Position numbers and translations under genes: made by a program | Shown here: piece by piece, positions 36,550-44,966 of the stretch | Layout: each line of letters begins with the position of its first letter | How positions within the stretch are numbered: the first letter of the stretch is position 1 | Origin: Enterobacter oligotrophicus | GTDB taxonomy: Bacteria; Pseudomonadota; Gammaproteobacteria; Enterobacterales; Enterobacteriaceae | Direction of reading: 5' to 3' | DNA length: 64,000 bases | NCBI RefSeq assembly: GCF_009176645.1 | Contig: NZ_AP019007.1 | Span: forward strand, 186,001 to 250,000 | The notes under the pieces: generated by a model | Told to the model about the DNA's origin: nothing | Seen by the model: the letters and a program-made list of their open reading frames with translations, nothing else | The model's database searches: none

Positions 36550-36580
36550 AAAGGGCCTGCAATATTGCAGGCCCTTTTTT
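36550..36580. terminator. Bidirectional terminator between ydcL and the DMT exporter gene
   Basis: AAAGGGCCTGCAA pairs with TTGCAGGCCCTTT and is followed by a run of T. The stem is long and symmetrical and serves both convergent genes. Confidence 0.9.
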
Positions 36581-37476
36581 TACGCCATACGAAGGCGTCT
36601 GAACCAGGTTTCTGGTTTCGTAAACATCACCATATTTCCGCCCAGAATCAGCAATAACCCAATAATCCCGTTTATATGCCACACATAGCCTTCATAAACC
36701 GTTGAGATAGAGAGTGCCACTAACGGGAACAGCAGGGTGCTGTAGGCGGCTTTGCCGGGGCCAATACGGCCTACCAGCGTAAAGTACGCGCCAAAGGCGA
36801 TCACGGAGCCAAACAAGGCAAGGTACAACAGCGCGCCAATGTAGCTCACGGTCCATTCCGGCATAAAGCTGTCGCCTCTGACGAGCGCGATCGCGCCCAT
36901 TACGGCTGTCCCGTAGAGCATCGCCCAGGCGTTGGTGGTCATCGTCTCCAGCCCGTTGCGCTGGTGGCGCATGCTGATCATATTCCCCAGCGAGAAGCCA
37001 TAAGTGCCGAGGGCAGAAAGGCCAATTCCCGTCAGTAGCGAGGCACTCCAGCCGCTTGCCAGCAGATCGTCCCAGAAGAGGGTGATGATCCCAATGAGAC
37101 CCAGCGCTGCCGCCGTCCAGAACCGCGCAGGAGGGCGCTGGCCGAAGAAGATAAAGCTATTGATGGCGTTATAGAGTACAGCCATGGAAAAAATGACCGA
37201 TTCCAGCCCGGTATTGATGTGTGCGGCGGCAGTATAAAAACACCAGAAGTTAAAGCAGAACACGCAGCAGCCCTGAAGCATACAGAAGAGATGATCCCTG
37301 AACGCTAGCCTGCGCAAGCGGCGGAGAGCAACTAAGACTATCATCATCGCGGCGCTGGCGACGGCGAAGCGCCAGAAAATGGAGACCGGTGCGGCAACGG
37401 GGCCCTGCTGGAGGAAAATGGCGATCCAGGTGGTTCCCCAGATAACGACGACCAGACCATAAAGTAATGCGTTCAT
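36580..37476 (-). CDS. EamA/DMT-family transporter
   Basis: This 298-residue inner-membrane protein has ten predicted helices in two EamA repeats. The first repeat opens with LLYGLVVVIWGTTWIAI and the second with TGIGLSALGTYGFSLGNMIS near residue 148. Such carriers export amino acids, metabolites or drugs. It is divergent from an AraC-type regulator, which is a frequent pairing for inducible exporters. No E. coli gene at this place is recalled. The ribosome site is AAAGAGAGAAAC before the ATG. Confidence 0.88.
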   Translation of the reverse strand: MNALLYGLVVVIWGTTWIAIFLQQGPVAAPVSIFWRFAVASAAMMIVLVALRRLRRLAFRDHLFCMLQGCCVFCFNFWCFYTAAAHINTGLESVIFSMAVLYNAINSFIFFGQRPPARFWTAAALGLIGIITLFWDDLLASGWSASLLTGIGLSALGTYGFSLGNMISMRHQRNGLETMTTNAWAMLYGTAVMGAIALVRGDSFMPEWTVSYIGALLYLALFGSVIAFGAYFTLVGRIGPGKAAYSTLLFPLVALSISTVYEGYVWHINGIIGLLLILGGNMVMFTKPETWFRRLRMA

Positions 37477-37649
37477 TGTTTCTCTCTTTTCACACGGCGA
37501 AAACCCTATTGTGGCGAGAGGACAGGTGCCTGGCTTTCACCCGTTTGCGGTGGACTTGCAAAATCTTGCGCTTTTTTATTCCGGGAGATCTGGCAACGCG
37601 CAGCAACACTTCTTAGACTGACAGTCTGATTAATCACTTGTTAACGGCT

Positions 37650-38522
37650 ATGTCTCGCGCTTACGACACCTTTGAAACGTTACGCCAACAGAATGCGGTG
37701 CTCCGGGAAACCGTCGCGCTTAACTCAGGCATCCAGCTGGCGGCGTGGTACAACAAGCACGATACAATAACGGTTAAAAGCAACCATCATACCCTGAGCC
37801 TGTATGTGGCAGACGGCTATGAGAGCTATCAAAAGACACCGGGTGGCTGGAAGAACGGTGGCGGGCCCGATCGTTTTTGTCTGATGCCAAAAGAGAGCGA
37901 ATCCACGTGGGATATTCGTGATGACCTGTCGTTTGTCCATCTTTACTGTACTGATGAACATCTGCGGGATGTCGGGGAAAAGATCTGGGACAAGCGCCCG
38001 CTGTCGCTGACCCTGGATGAAAAAATCTTTGGCAGTGATGCGAAAATTACCGCGCTGTATCGTCAGTTTCTGCTTGGCTGTGACTGGCAGCAAAAGGCCA
38101 ACCAGCTCACCCTGAGCACGGCCTCTACGCTACTGCTGACGCATTTGTTGCAGAATTACTCCAGCGTGCAGTGGAAGCTGCCGGTGGTCACCGGCGGGTT
38201 ATCGCCGTTTGTACTGCGCAACGTGCTGGCTTTCATTGAGGAGAACCTTGCGCAGCCGCTGACGCTGGCGGAACTGGCCGATCAGGCTGCGCTCAGTGAG
38301 TACCACTTCGCCAGAATGTTTCGTCAGTCGATCGGGCTGGCACCCCACCAGTATGTGATGCAGCGGCGGATGGAGAAAGCCAAATCGCTGGTGCAGAATA
38401 CGTCGATGCCGCTAACCGACATTGCGCTCGCCTGCGGGTTTAATTCTGCCAGCCACTTCAGCAACCGCTTTCGCAGCGTCATAGGTATCACACCTTCCCG
38501 GTTACGTGCGGCGAACGCGTAA
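37650..38522 (+). CDS. AraC-family transcriptional regulator
   Basis: This protein of about 290 residues has an N-terminal cupin-like sensing domain (residues 1-175) and a C-terminal double helix-turn-helix. The latter includes LTLAELADQAALSEYHFARMF and LTDIALACGFNSASHFSNRF. The start at 37650 (MSRAYDTF) is an ATG; a TTG four codons earlier is also possible and neither has a clear ribosome site. It is divergent from the DMT exporter gene, its likely target. Its last 21 bases overlap the convergent ydcO. Confidence 0.85.
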   Translation: MSRAYDTFETLRQQNAVLRETVALNSGIQLAAWYNKHDTITVKSNHHTLSLYVADGYESYQKTPGGWKNGGGPDRFCLMPKESESTWDIRDDLSFVHLYCTDEHLRDVGEKIWDKRPLSLTLDEKIFGSDAKITALYRQFLLGCDWQQKANQLTLSTASTLLLTHLLQNYSSVQWKLPVVTGGLSPFVLRNVLAFIEENLAQPLTLAELADQAALSEYHFARMFRQSIGLAPHQYVMQRRMEKAKSLVQNTSMPLTDIALACGFNSASHFSNRFRSVIGITPSRLRAANA

Positions 38523-39668
38523 AAGCACGGCGTAGCACAACCCTCCCAGCACCAGCCCCCAGAATGCCGAACCGATGCCCAGTAGCGTGATGCCGCTGGC
38601 AGTCATCAGGAAGGTGACGATTGCCGCATCGCGTTCCGCTTCGTGATGCAATGCCTGATATAAACTCCCGCTGATGGTGCCGAGAAGCGCCAGCCCTGCC
38701 AGTGTCTGGACTCCGCTCAGCGGCAGGGCGGACATCAACGCAGTGATTGACCCCCCGAACAGCCCCGCCAGCAGATAAAACACGCCCGCTGCAGCGGCAG
38801 CCAGCCAGCGCTTGCTGGCATCCGGATGCGCGTCCGGGCTCTGGCAAATCGCAGCGGTGATAGCGGCGATACAGATGGAATAGACGCCGAAGGGCGATAA
38901 CAGCAGCGCCAGCCCGCCGGTAAAGATCATCAGCGGCGAAACGGGTAAGGGAAAGCCTGAGGCTTTCATCGTGGCAAAGCCGGGCGCATTCTGCGAGGCC
39001 ATCGTGACCAGAAAGAAGGGCAGACCAATGCTCACCAGGCTGGTGAGGGTGAACGTGGGGGCGATAAATTCTGGCATAACGACAGTCAGGGTGAGATTTT
39101 TAGTGACAACGTCACCTGCCGCCCATGCCACCATACCGCCAGCCAACAGGGTGGCAACCATGGCGTAACGGGGTGCAAACGCCTTTGCCATCAGCCAGGC
39201 CATCAGCATACTGCCACACAGCAGAAGATTTCCTTCAAGATGGCTAAACGCCTGCAGACCAAACCGCAGGAGCACGCCTGCCAGCATGGCAGCGGCAAGC
39301 GAATGGGGGATCAGCTTCATCAGGCGAGCAAATAACCCGGTTACGCCACAAAACAGAATGAGTGCGTTGGCAAAAATAAAGACGCCGATAGTTTCAGCAA
39401 GCGTGACACCGTGCAGGCTGGTGGCAAGCAGCGCTGCCCCTGGCGTAGACCAGGCGGTGAGCACCGGGGCTTTATACCACCATGACAGGGCGAGCGTACT
39501 CAGGCCCATTCCGAGCCCGAGGGCGGTCATCCACCCGGCGATCTGTTGCGCGCTGGCACCCGCTGCGGCAGCCGCTTGCCAGATAATGGCGGCAGAGCTG
39601 GCGTATCCCACCAGGACGGCAACAAACCCGGCAAGCACGGCGGGAAAGAGATGCGTTGAGGTGCGCAT
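38502..39668 (-). CDS. ydcO: Benzoate/H+ symporter family protein YdcO (BenE)
   Basis: The protein has 388 residues from 39668 (MRTSTHLF), preceded by ATGGAGTTTTC. E. coli YdcO has 391 residues. About twelve hydrophobic helices and the BenE-type LVGYASSAAIIWQAA, AWSTPGAALLAT and MASQNAPGFATMKA motifs place it in the BenE family, related to UraA/SLC26-fold carriers. The presumed substrate is benzoate, although it is not proven for YdcO. A long in-frame upstream extension exists but enters the ydcN gene on the other strand and is rejected. Confidence 0.93.
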   Translation of the reverse strand: MRTSTHLFPAVLAGFVAVLVGYASSAAIIWQAAAAAGASAQQIAGWMTALGLGMGLSTLALSWWYKAPVLTAWSTPGAALLATSLHGVTLAETIGVFIFANALILFCGVTGLFARLMKLIPHSLAAAMLAGVLLRFGLQAFSHLEGNLLLCGSMLMAWLMAKAFAPRYAMVATLLAGGMVAWAAGDVVTKNLTLTVVMPEFIAPTFTLTSLVSIGLPFFLVTMASQNAPGFATMKASGFPLPVSPLMIFTGGLALLLSPFGVYSICIAAITAAICQSPDAHPDASKRWLAAAAAGVFYLLAGLFGGSITALMSALPLSGVQTLAGLALLGTISGSLYQALHHEAERDAAIVTFLMTASGITLLGIGSAFWGLVLGGLCYAVLLRVRRT

Positions 39669-39680
39669 GAAAACTCCATT

Positions 39681-39726
39681 GTGCGTTATAACGTCCACGC
39701 TAAGGTAACACTGTGCGTTATAGCGT
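39681..39726. promoter_or_regulatory. Two direct repeats GTGCGTTATARCGT between ydcO and ydcN
   Basis: Copies lie at 39681-39694 (with a perfect CGTTATAACG palindrome) and 39713-39726 (CGTTATAGCG). Their 32-base spacing is three helical turns. They fill the divergent promoter region, so a dimeric regulator such as YdcN itself is the likely binder. Confidence 0.65.
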
Positions 39727-39759
39727 ACAAGTGGTATGCTTACCACAACGGGAGGCTCC

Positions 39760-40287
39760 ATGGATATTACACAACACCTTGCATACACGCTGAAATCACT
39801 GCGCCAGGCGCGTGGGTGGAGTCTGTCGAAGCTGGCGGAAGAGACGGGCGTGTCAAAAGCGATGCTTGGACAAATTGAGCGCAACGAATCCAGCCCGACG
39901 GTCTCGACGCTGTGGAAAATCGCTACCGGGCTGAATGTGCCGTTTTCCGCGTTTATCACGCCGGAAACCGATCCGCAGGCGGTGTTTGATCCCCAGCAGC
40001 AGGCAATGGTGGTGAAACCCTTGTTTCCCTGGGACGATGCGCTGAAGTTCGACCATTTCTCTATTACGCTGGCACCTGGCGCGTTCAGTGAGTCGACACC
40101 GCATGAGGCGGGGGTCATTGAGCATGTGGTGGTGATAAGCGGTGAGCTTGAGATGAATATTGAGGGAAGCTGGCGCACGCTTTACGCCGATTCCGGGGTC
40201 CGTTTCGCAGGCGATAAACCGCACGCATACCGCAACAGCGGCACCCGGACGGTACATTTTCACTCCCTTATCCATTATCCCCGCTGA
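39760..40287 (+). CDS. ydcN: XRE-family regulator with cupin domain, YdcN
   Basis: The protein has 175 residues from 39760, with GGGAGGCTCC as ribosome site (E. coli YdcN has 178). The N-terminal helix-turn-helix has WSLSKLAEETGVSKAMLGQIERNESSPTVSTLWKIA, near residues 21-56. A C-terminal cupin fold follows, with HVVVISGELEMNIEG near 127. It is divergent from ydcO, which it probably represses through the paired repeats between them. The ligand is unknown. Confidence 0.93.
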   Translation: MDITQHLAYTLKSLRQARGWSLSKLAEETGVSKAMLGQIERNESSPTVSTLWKIATGLNVPFSAFITPETDPQAVFDPQQQAMVVKPLFPWDDALKFDHFSITLAPGAFSESTPHEAGVIEHVVVISGELEMNIEGSWRTLYADSGVRFAGDKPHAYRNSGTRTVHFHSLIHYPR

Positions 40288-40367
40288 AGGCACGCAAAAC
40301 TGTTTCGCTGACGCAGACTTCTGAATACAATAGCCGCCATTTTGACCATAACGGATAACGACGAAGT

Positions 40368-42332
40368 ATGCGCCTGCACGCCCATCATCTTGAACTTTTG
40401 AGTCCGGCCCGCGACGCCGACATTGCCCGTGAAGCGATCCTTCACGGTGCTGATGCCGTCTATATCGGTGGCCCAGGCTTCGGTGCCCGCCATAACGCCA
40501 GTAACAGCCTGCGCGACATAGCCGGGCTTGTGCCGTTCGCCCACCGCTTTGGGGCGAAAGTGTTCGTCACCCTGAACACCATTCTTCATGATGATGAACT
40601 GGAGCCTGCGCAGCGTCTGATCACCGATCTCTACCAGACCGGTGTTGATGCCCTGATCGTACAGGACATGGGCGTACTGGAGCTGGATATCCCGCCAATT
40701 GAACTGCATGCCAGTACCCAGTGCGATATCCGTACCGTGGAAAAGGCGAAGTTTCTTTCCGACGTGGGTTTTTCTCAGATTGTGCTGGCGCGTGAACTGA
40801 ACCTGAACCAGATCCGCGATATACACCAGGCGACCGACGCGACCATTGAGTTCTTTATCCACGGTGCGCTGTGTGTGGCCTATTCCGGACAGTGCAACAT
40901 CTCCCATGCGCAGACAGGCCGCAGTGCCAACCGCGGCGATTGCTCGCAGGCCTGTCGTCTGCCGTATACCCTGAAAGACGATCAGGGCCGCGTCGTGGCG
41001 TTCGAAAAACACCTGCTTTCCATGAAGGACAACGATCAGACCGCCAACCTCGGTGCGCTTATCGACGCAGGCGTGCGCTCCTTCAAGATTGAAGGGCGTT
41101 ACAAGGACATGAGCTATGTGAAGAACATCACCGCGCACTATCGCCAGATGCTGGATGCCATCATTGAAGATCGTGGCGACCTGGCGCGCGCATCTGCCGG
41201 GCGCACCGAACACTTCTTTATCCCGTCAACAGACAAAACCTTCCATCGCGGCAGCACGGACTACTTTGTGAATGCCCGTAAAGGCGATATTGGTGCGTTT
41301 GATTCGCCGAAGTTTATCGGTCTGCCCGTCGGTGAAGTGCTGAAAGTGGCGAAAGATTATCTGGACGTGGAAGTGACGGAGCCGCTGGCAAACGGCGATG
41401 GCCTGAACGTGATGATCAAACGCGAAGTGGTGGGTTTCCGTGCCAATACAGTGGAAAAAACCGGCGAAAATCGTTACCGCGTGTGGCCAAATGAAATGCC
41501 TGCCGATCTCTTTAAGGCGCGCCCGAACGCCGCGCTGAACCGCAACCTTGACCACAACTGGCAGCAGGCGCTGCTGAAAACCTCCAGTGAGCGCCGTATC
41601 GCGGTGGATATCGAGCTTGGCGGCTGGGAAGAGCAGTTGATCCTCACCCTGACCTGCGAAGATGGTATCAGCGTAACGCATACGCTTGACGGTCAGTTTG
41701 AGGTGGCAAACAATGCCGAAAAAGCGCTTAACAACCTGAAAGACGGCGTGGCAAAGCTGGGTCAGACGATCTATTACCCGCGCACTATTGAGGTGAATCT
41801 GCCTGATGCGCTGTTTATTCCGAACAGCCTGCTGAACCAGTTCCGCCGTGAAACGGCAGAGATGCTGGATAACGCTCGCCTGGCAAACTATCCGCGCGGC
41901 AGCCGTAAAGCCGAAGCGGTGCCTGCACCGGTTTATCCTGACACGCATTTATCCTTCCTGGCGAATGTTTACAACCATAAAGCGCGTGAATTCTATCATC
42001 GGCACGGCGTGCAGCTGATCGACGCGGCCTATGAGGCGCATGAAGAGAAGGGCGATGTGCCGGTGATGATCACCAAGCACTGTCTGCGTTTTGCGTTCAA
42101 CCTTTGCCCAAAGCAGGCCAAAGGGAATATCAAGAGCTGGAAAGCAACGCCGATGCAGCTGGTGAATGGGGACGAGGTGTTGACCCTGAAATTTGACTGC
42201 CGCCCGTGTGAGATGCACGTGATAGGCAAAATGAAAAATCATATCTTCAAAATGCCGCCGCCAGGCAGCATTGTGGCCTCTGTCAGTCCTGAAGATTTGC
42301 TGAAAACATTGCCAAAACGCAAAGGCAATTAA
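40368..42332 (+). CDS. rlhA: 23S rRNA C2501 hydroxylase RlhA (YdcP, U32 family)
   Basis: The protein has 654 residues, close to E. coli RlhA (653). RlhA makes 5-hydroxycytidine 2501 in 23S rRNA, using prephenate-dependent chemistry and probably an iron-sulfur cluster. The U32 signature includes ELHASTQCDIRTVEKA near residue 110. The cysteine-rich CVAYSGQCNIS and CSQACRLPY blocks near 168-206 are likely cluster ligands. The C-terminal part has further cysteines in CLRFAFNLCP and DCRPCEMH. It is a single gene, followed one base on by the convergent yncJ. Confidence 0.95.
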   Translation: MRLHAHHLELLSPARDADIAREAILHGADAVYIGGPGFGARHNASNSLRDIAGLVPFAHRFGAKVFVTLNTILHDDELEPAQRLITDLYQTGVDALIVQDMGVLELDIPPIELHASTQCDIRTVEKAKFLSDVGFSQIVLARELNLNQIRDIHQATDATIEFFIHGALCVAYSGQCNISHAQTGRSANRGDCSQACRLPYTLKDDQGRVVAFEKHLLSMKDNDQTANLGALIDAGVRSFKIEGRYKDMSYVKNITAHYRQMLDAIIEDRGDLARASAGRTEHFFIPSTDKTFHRGSTDYFVNARKGDIGAFDSPKFIGLPVGEVLKVAKDYLDVEVTEPLANGDGLNVMIKREVVGFRANTVEKTGENRYRVWPNEMPADLFKARPNAALNRNLDHNWQQALLKTSSERRIAVDIELGGWEEQLILTLTCEDGISVTHTLDGQFEVANNAEKALNNLKDGVAKLGQTIYYPRTIEVNLPDALFIPNSLLNQFRRETAEMLDNARLANYPRGSRKAEAVPAPVYPDTHLSFLANVYNHKAREFYHRHGVQLIDAAYEAHEEKGDVPVMITKHCLRFAFNLCPKQAKGNIKSWKATPMQLVNGDEVLTLKFDCRPCEMHVIGKMKNHIFKMPPPGSIVASVSPEDLLKTLPKRKGN

Positions 42333-42563
42333 TCAGCGAATGTGAGTGTCTGGTTTGCGCGACTTCTGCCAGTGGTGATGTTCGCGTAAACCCTCTGCAG
42401 ACTCCTCTGCGGCGTTACGTATTTCGTCACTGTCGGCTTCATGACGAAGCTGATGGTCGACGTTTTGTACCCATAAATATTCATGCCCTTTATGCCCCGC
42501 CATCAGCTGCCCGGAAAATAACGCGCAGATCAGCAGAATAAGCGTTAATCCTTTTCTCAACAT
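42333..42563 (-). CDS. yncJ: Small periplasmic protein YncJ
   Basis: The protein has 76 residues from 42563 (MLRKGLTLIL), the same as E. coli YncJ. A Sec signal peptide is cleaved after LMA (AGHKGHEY follows). The mature part of about 55 residues is highly charged, with VDHQLRHEADSDEIRNAAEESAEGLREH. The function is unknown. The longer in-frame upstream reading (24 extra codons) would bury the signal peptide and is rejected. Confidence 0.93.
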   Translation of the reverse strand: MLRKGLTLILLICALFSGQLMAGHKGHEYLWVQNVDHQLRHEADSDEIRNAAEESAEGLREHHHWQKSRKPDTHIR

Positions 42564-42809
42564 GATTTCACCCGTGAATGATAATTCCCCGCTATCATGC
42601 AGATAATTTCCTTGAGTTATTATTCGAAATTTCAAATTAGCGCAAAGGGATTGTCAGAAACTGTGGTACAGGCTTAACCGTTATTAAGATAATTCCTAAT
42701 TTAATTGGTTGGGTCTGTAAACAACCATATTTAGTACATTTTCAGTCATTAGATTTAAAGATAAATCCTATATAATGGCGTTTTCTGGCAAAGGAATGGG
42801 TCGAATTCA

Positions 42810-43172
42810 ATGAAGAAAGTATTCACTGCTGCGCTTCTGATTGTTGCCGCAGGAGCAACCGCCTGTGTGAGTTACAGCTTGAATGATAAACCGGACTATA
42901 TTCAGTCTGCTGAAGTGCGGGTCGGTTCATATTTAACCAGTTATTACGGCAAAGTGGCGTGTAATAGCGCAAAAGTTACTGAACAGCGCTGGGAATTAGG
43001 TTGTACCAGTCGCGCGAAAGGCAAAACGTTCCAGTATGCCGTCTATTCAGCCGACCAGGCCCCGTATTCTGTGTCGCGTTCGTTCTACCTGGAAGCCATT
43101 AATGATGAGGCCAGACAGAGCGCAAAGCAGGGATTAATGCAATATCTGCAAATTAATACCAAAGCGGGTTAA
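42810..43172 (+). CDS. Exported hypothetical protein, 120 residues
   Basis: The N-terminal MKKVFTAALLIVAAGATAC is a signal-like segment, and the mature part of about 95 residues has Cys52 and Cys65. A disulfide is possible. Cys19 follows ATA, a weak lipobox at best, so it may be soluble in the periplasm or a lipoprotein. The ribosome site AAAGGAATGGG is good, and a terminator follows at 43289. The AT-rich 246-base region before it has a clear TATAAT (42770-42775). I do not recognise the family. It stands alone between yncJ and an ftrA-like regulator gene. Confidence 0.75.
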   Translation: MKKVFTAALLIVAAGATACVSYSLNDKPDYIQSAEVRVGSYLTSYYGKVACNSAKVTEQRWELGCTSRAKGKTFQYAVYSADQAPYSVSRSFYLEAINDEARQSAKQGLMQYLQINTKAG

Positions 43173-43288
43173 AGGGTTTGTTTAACTGCCGTTGATAATA
43201 TGGGTGTTAGGTTATCAGGGTTCCGCTGCCCGGCATGACGTGTCGGGAACGTAGAGACGAAAATACAAATCTATCCATGCAAGCATTT

Positions 43289-43315
43289 ACCGCCAGTTAA
43301 TGGCGGTATTTTTTT
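43289..43315 (+). terminator. Terminator after the exported hypothetical gene
   Basis: ACCGCCA and TGGCGGT form a seven-base stem followed by seven T. It reads on the plus strand. Confidence 0.85.
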
Positions 43316-43321
43316 GCCTGT

Positions 43322-44323
43322 TTATCGGGGTGTTGCCGCAAACTGTTTACGATACCGGGCAGGAGAAAGGGCAAAATGCTGGCGGAAGTGGTGACGCAAT
43401 GTTGCTGCCTGGCCAAATCCCGTTTGTTCGGCAATGCTATCGATACTTAACCGACTGTTTTCCAGATAATCTTTGGCCCGCAGCAGACGTTCATTCAGCA
43501 GCCAGCGCGCGGGGGTTGTACCGGTGGCATCCCGAAAGCGTCGTAAAAACGTTCGCTGACTCATACCCACCCGATGAGCCAGCGAATCAACGGTATGCGT
43601 TTTAGCCAGATGCTGGTGCAGAAAATCAAACAGCTGGCCCAGTCGCTGGCTTTCCCGCAGCTGTGCTACCGGACGGCTAAGCTGCTGCGTTTGTGAACCG
43701 TCCCGGTGTGGCGGGATAACCAGACGACGAGCGACGCAGTTCGCCGCCTCCATGCCGTAATCCCGGCGCACGATATGCAGACACAAATCGATTCCGGCCG
43801 CACTGCCTGCGGAAGTCAGAATATCGCCTTCGTCCTGATACAAAACATCGTCAACCACGTTGATGGCCGGGAAGCGCGTTTTAAGTGCCTCAATGTAGCG
43901 CCAGTGAGTGGTGGCTTTACGGCCGTTAAGCAGGCCGGAGGCGGCCAGCACAAAAACGCCAGAGCAGATAGAAAGTAGCTGGCAGCCACGGGCACTGGCC
44001 TGCCGTAATGCCTCGCAAAGCGCGTCCGGTACGGGTTCATCCAGCCCGCGCCAGCCGGGGACAACAATCAAATCCGCAGCGTCAAGCAGGCTAAGATGGC
44101 CATCGGTCAAAATGCGAACGCCTCCCGTTGCCCGCAGTTCACCGTCCTCGATACCCGCTACGGCAAACCGATACCACGCGTCGCCCATTTCCGGACGCGG
44201 AAGGCCGAAGATCTCTACCGCCACGCCAAACTCAAAGGTACATAAGCCGTCATATGCCAGCACAACCACGCGCGGGGGAGCGCCGTGTCGTAACGTTGTC
44301 ATCTTTTTGCTGTTTTCTGGCAT
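43322..44323 (-). CDS. ftrA: GlxA-type AraC regulator (FtrA-like)
   Basis: This protein of about 333 residues has an N-terminal DJ-1/PfpI (class I amidotransferase-like) domain, with a LLSICSGVFVLAASGLLNGR nucleophile-elbow block near residues 114-133. The C-terminal AraC helix-turn-helix pair includes VDSLAHRVGMSQRTFLRRF and IDSIAEQTGFGQAATLRHHF. This is the domain order of FtrA and GlxA. The start is uncertain: ATGs occur at 44335, 44323 and 44302, none with a clear ribosome site. It is divergent from a rhodanese gene, which is its likely target, an arrangement seen with ftrA elsewhere. Confidence 0.85.
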   Translation of the reverse strand: MPENSKKMTTLRHGAPPRVVVLAYDGLCTFEFGVAVEIFGLPRPEMGDAWYRFAVAGIEDGELRATGGVRILTDGHLSLLDAADLIVVPGWRGLDEPVPDALCEALRQASARGCQLLSICSGVFVLAASGLLNGRKATTHWRYIEALKTRFPAINVVDDVLYQDEGDILTSAGSAAGIDLCLHIVRRDYGMEAANCVARRLVIPPHRDGSQTQQLSRPVAQLRESQRLGQLFDFLHQHLAKTHTVDSLAHRVGMSQRTFLRRFRDATGTTPARWLLNERLLRAKDYLENSRLSIDSIAEQTGFGQAATLRHHFRQHFALSPARYRKQFAATPR

Positions 44324-44396
44324 AAGCAGGCGCATTCACTGGCTGAATTTATAGATAGAGTAGTGTTAACACAAACACAACAGATGAGGAAGGATC

Positions 44397-44810
44397 ATGA
44401 GCTATGTTACTGAATTCCCGGCAGCAGAACCGCAGGAAGCCGTTGCGTATTTTCTGCGTCGCCTGAGTGTCGAGACGGACTGTGCTGATGTGCATCACGC
44501 GCTGACGAACAATGAACAGGATTTTGTTTTATTGCATGTGGTCGGGAATATCGAGCAGTTTGCGCGTCGTCATGTTCCCGGTGCGTTGCACCTGCCCTGG
44601 AGCCAGATCACAGCGGAGCGGATGGCACAGTGGCCTGCGGACACGCTGTTTGTGGTGTACTGCGCCGGTCCGCACTGTAACGGCGCGGACCGGGCCGCGT
44701 TGAAGCTGGCGCGCCTGGGGTTACCGGTAAAAATTATGCTCGGTGGGATCACCGGCTGGGAAGATGAACGCTTTGATTTTGCCGGGCAGGTTTCATCGCT
44801 GACGTCGTGA
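44397..44810 (+). CDS. Rhodanese-like sulfurtransferase
   Basis: This 137-residue single-domain rhodanese contains ARRHVPGALHLPW near residues 55-67, the active loop CAGPHCNGADRAALKLA with its catalytic Cys near 90-95, and the closing MLGGITGWEDERF. Such enzymes carry persulfide sulfur. GAGGAAGGATC gives a good ribosome site. It is divergent from the ftrA-like gene and upstream of a MetE-C-like gene with met boxes, so a sulfur theme runs through this patch, though no shared control is shown. Confidence 0.88.
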   Translation: MSYVTEFPAAEPQEAVAYFLRRLSVETDCADVHHALTNNEQDFVLLHVVGNIEQFARRHVPGALHLPWSQITAERMAQWPADTLFVVYCAGPHCNGADRAALKLARLGLPVKIMLGGITGWEDERFDFAGQVSSLTS

Positions 44811-44880
44811 AGATGAATTTTTTTCAACACACGTGAATTTTTCTCGTTTGTCGTCATCGGCCAGGTATGACATCTTTTTT

Positions 44881-44904
44881 GGACATTTAGACATCCAGAA
44901 GTCT
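44881..44904. promoter_or_regulatory. Tandem met boxes (MetJ operator)
   Basis: AGACATCC (44889-44896) directly abuts AGAAGTCT (44897-44904), compared with the MetJ consensus AGACGTCT. They match at five and seven of eight positions. GGACATTT (44881-44888) adds a weaker third unit in phase. They lie 63-86 bases before the MetE-C-like gene. Confidence 0.75.
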
Positions 44905-44966
44905 AAAAGTTCAAATAATGAATTATCACTGTTGGCAATTATCGCCAGCAGACAGAGGAGATTTCG

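Noticed and set aside
39669..40178. N-terminal extension of ydcO through ydcN
   Set aside because: The extension is antisense to a clear regulator gene and would add residues absent from the BenE family; the ATG at 39668 has a good ribosome site.
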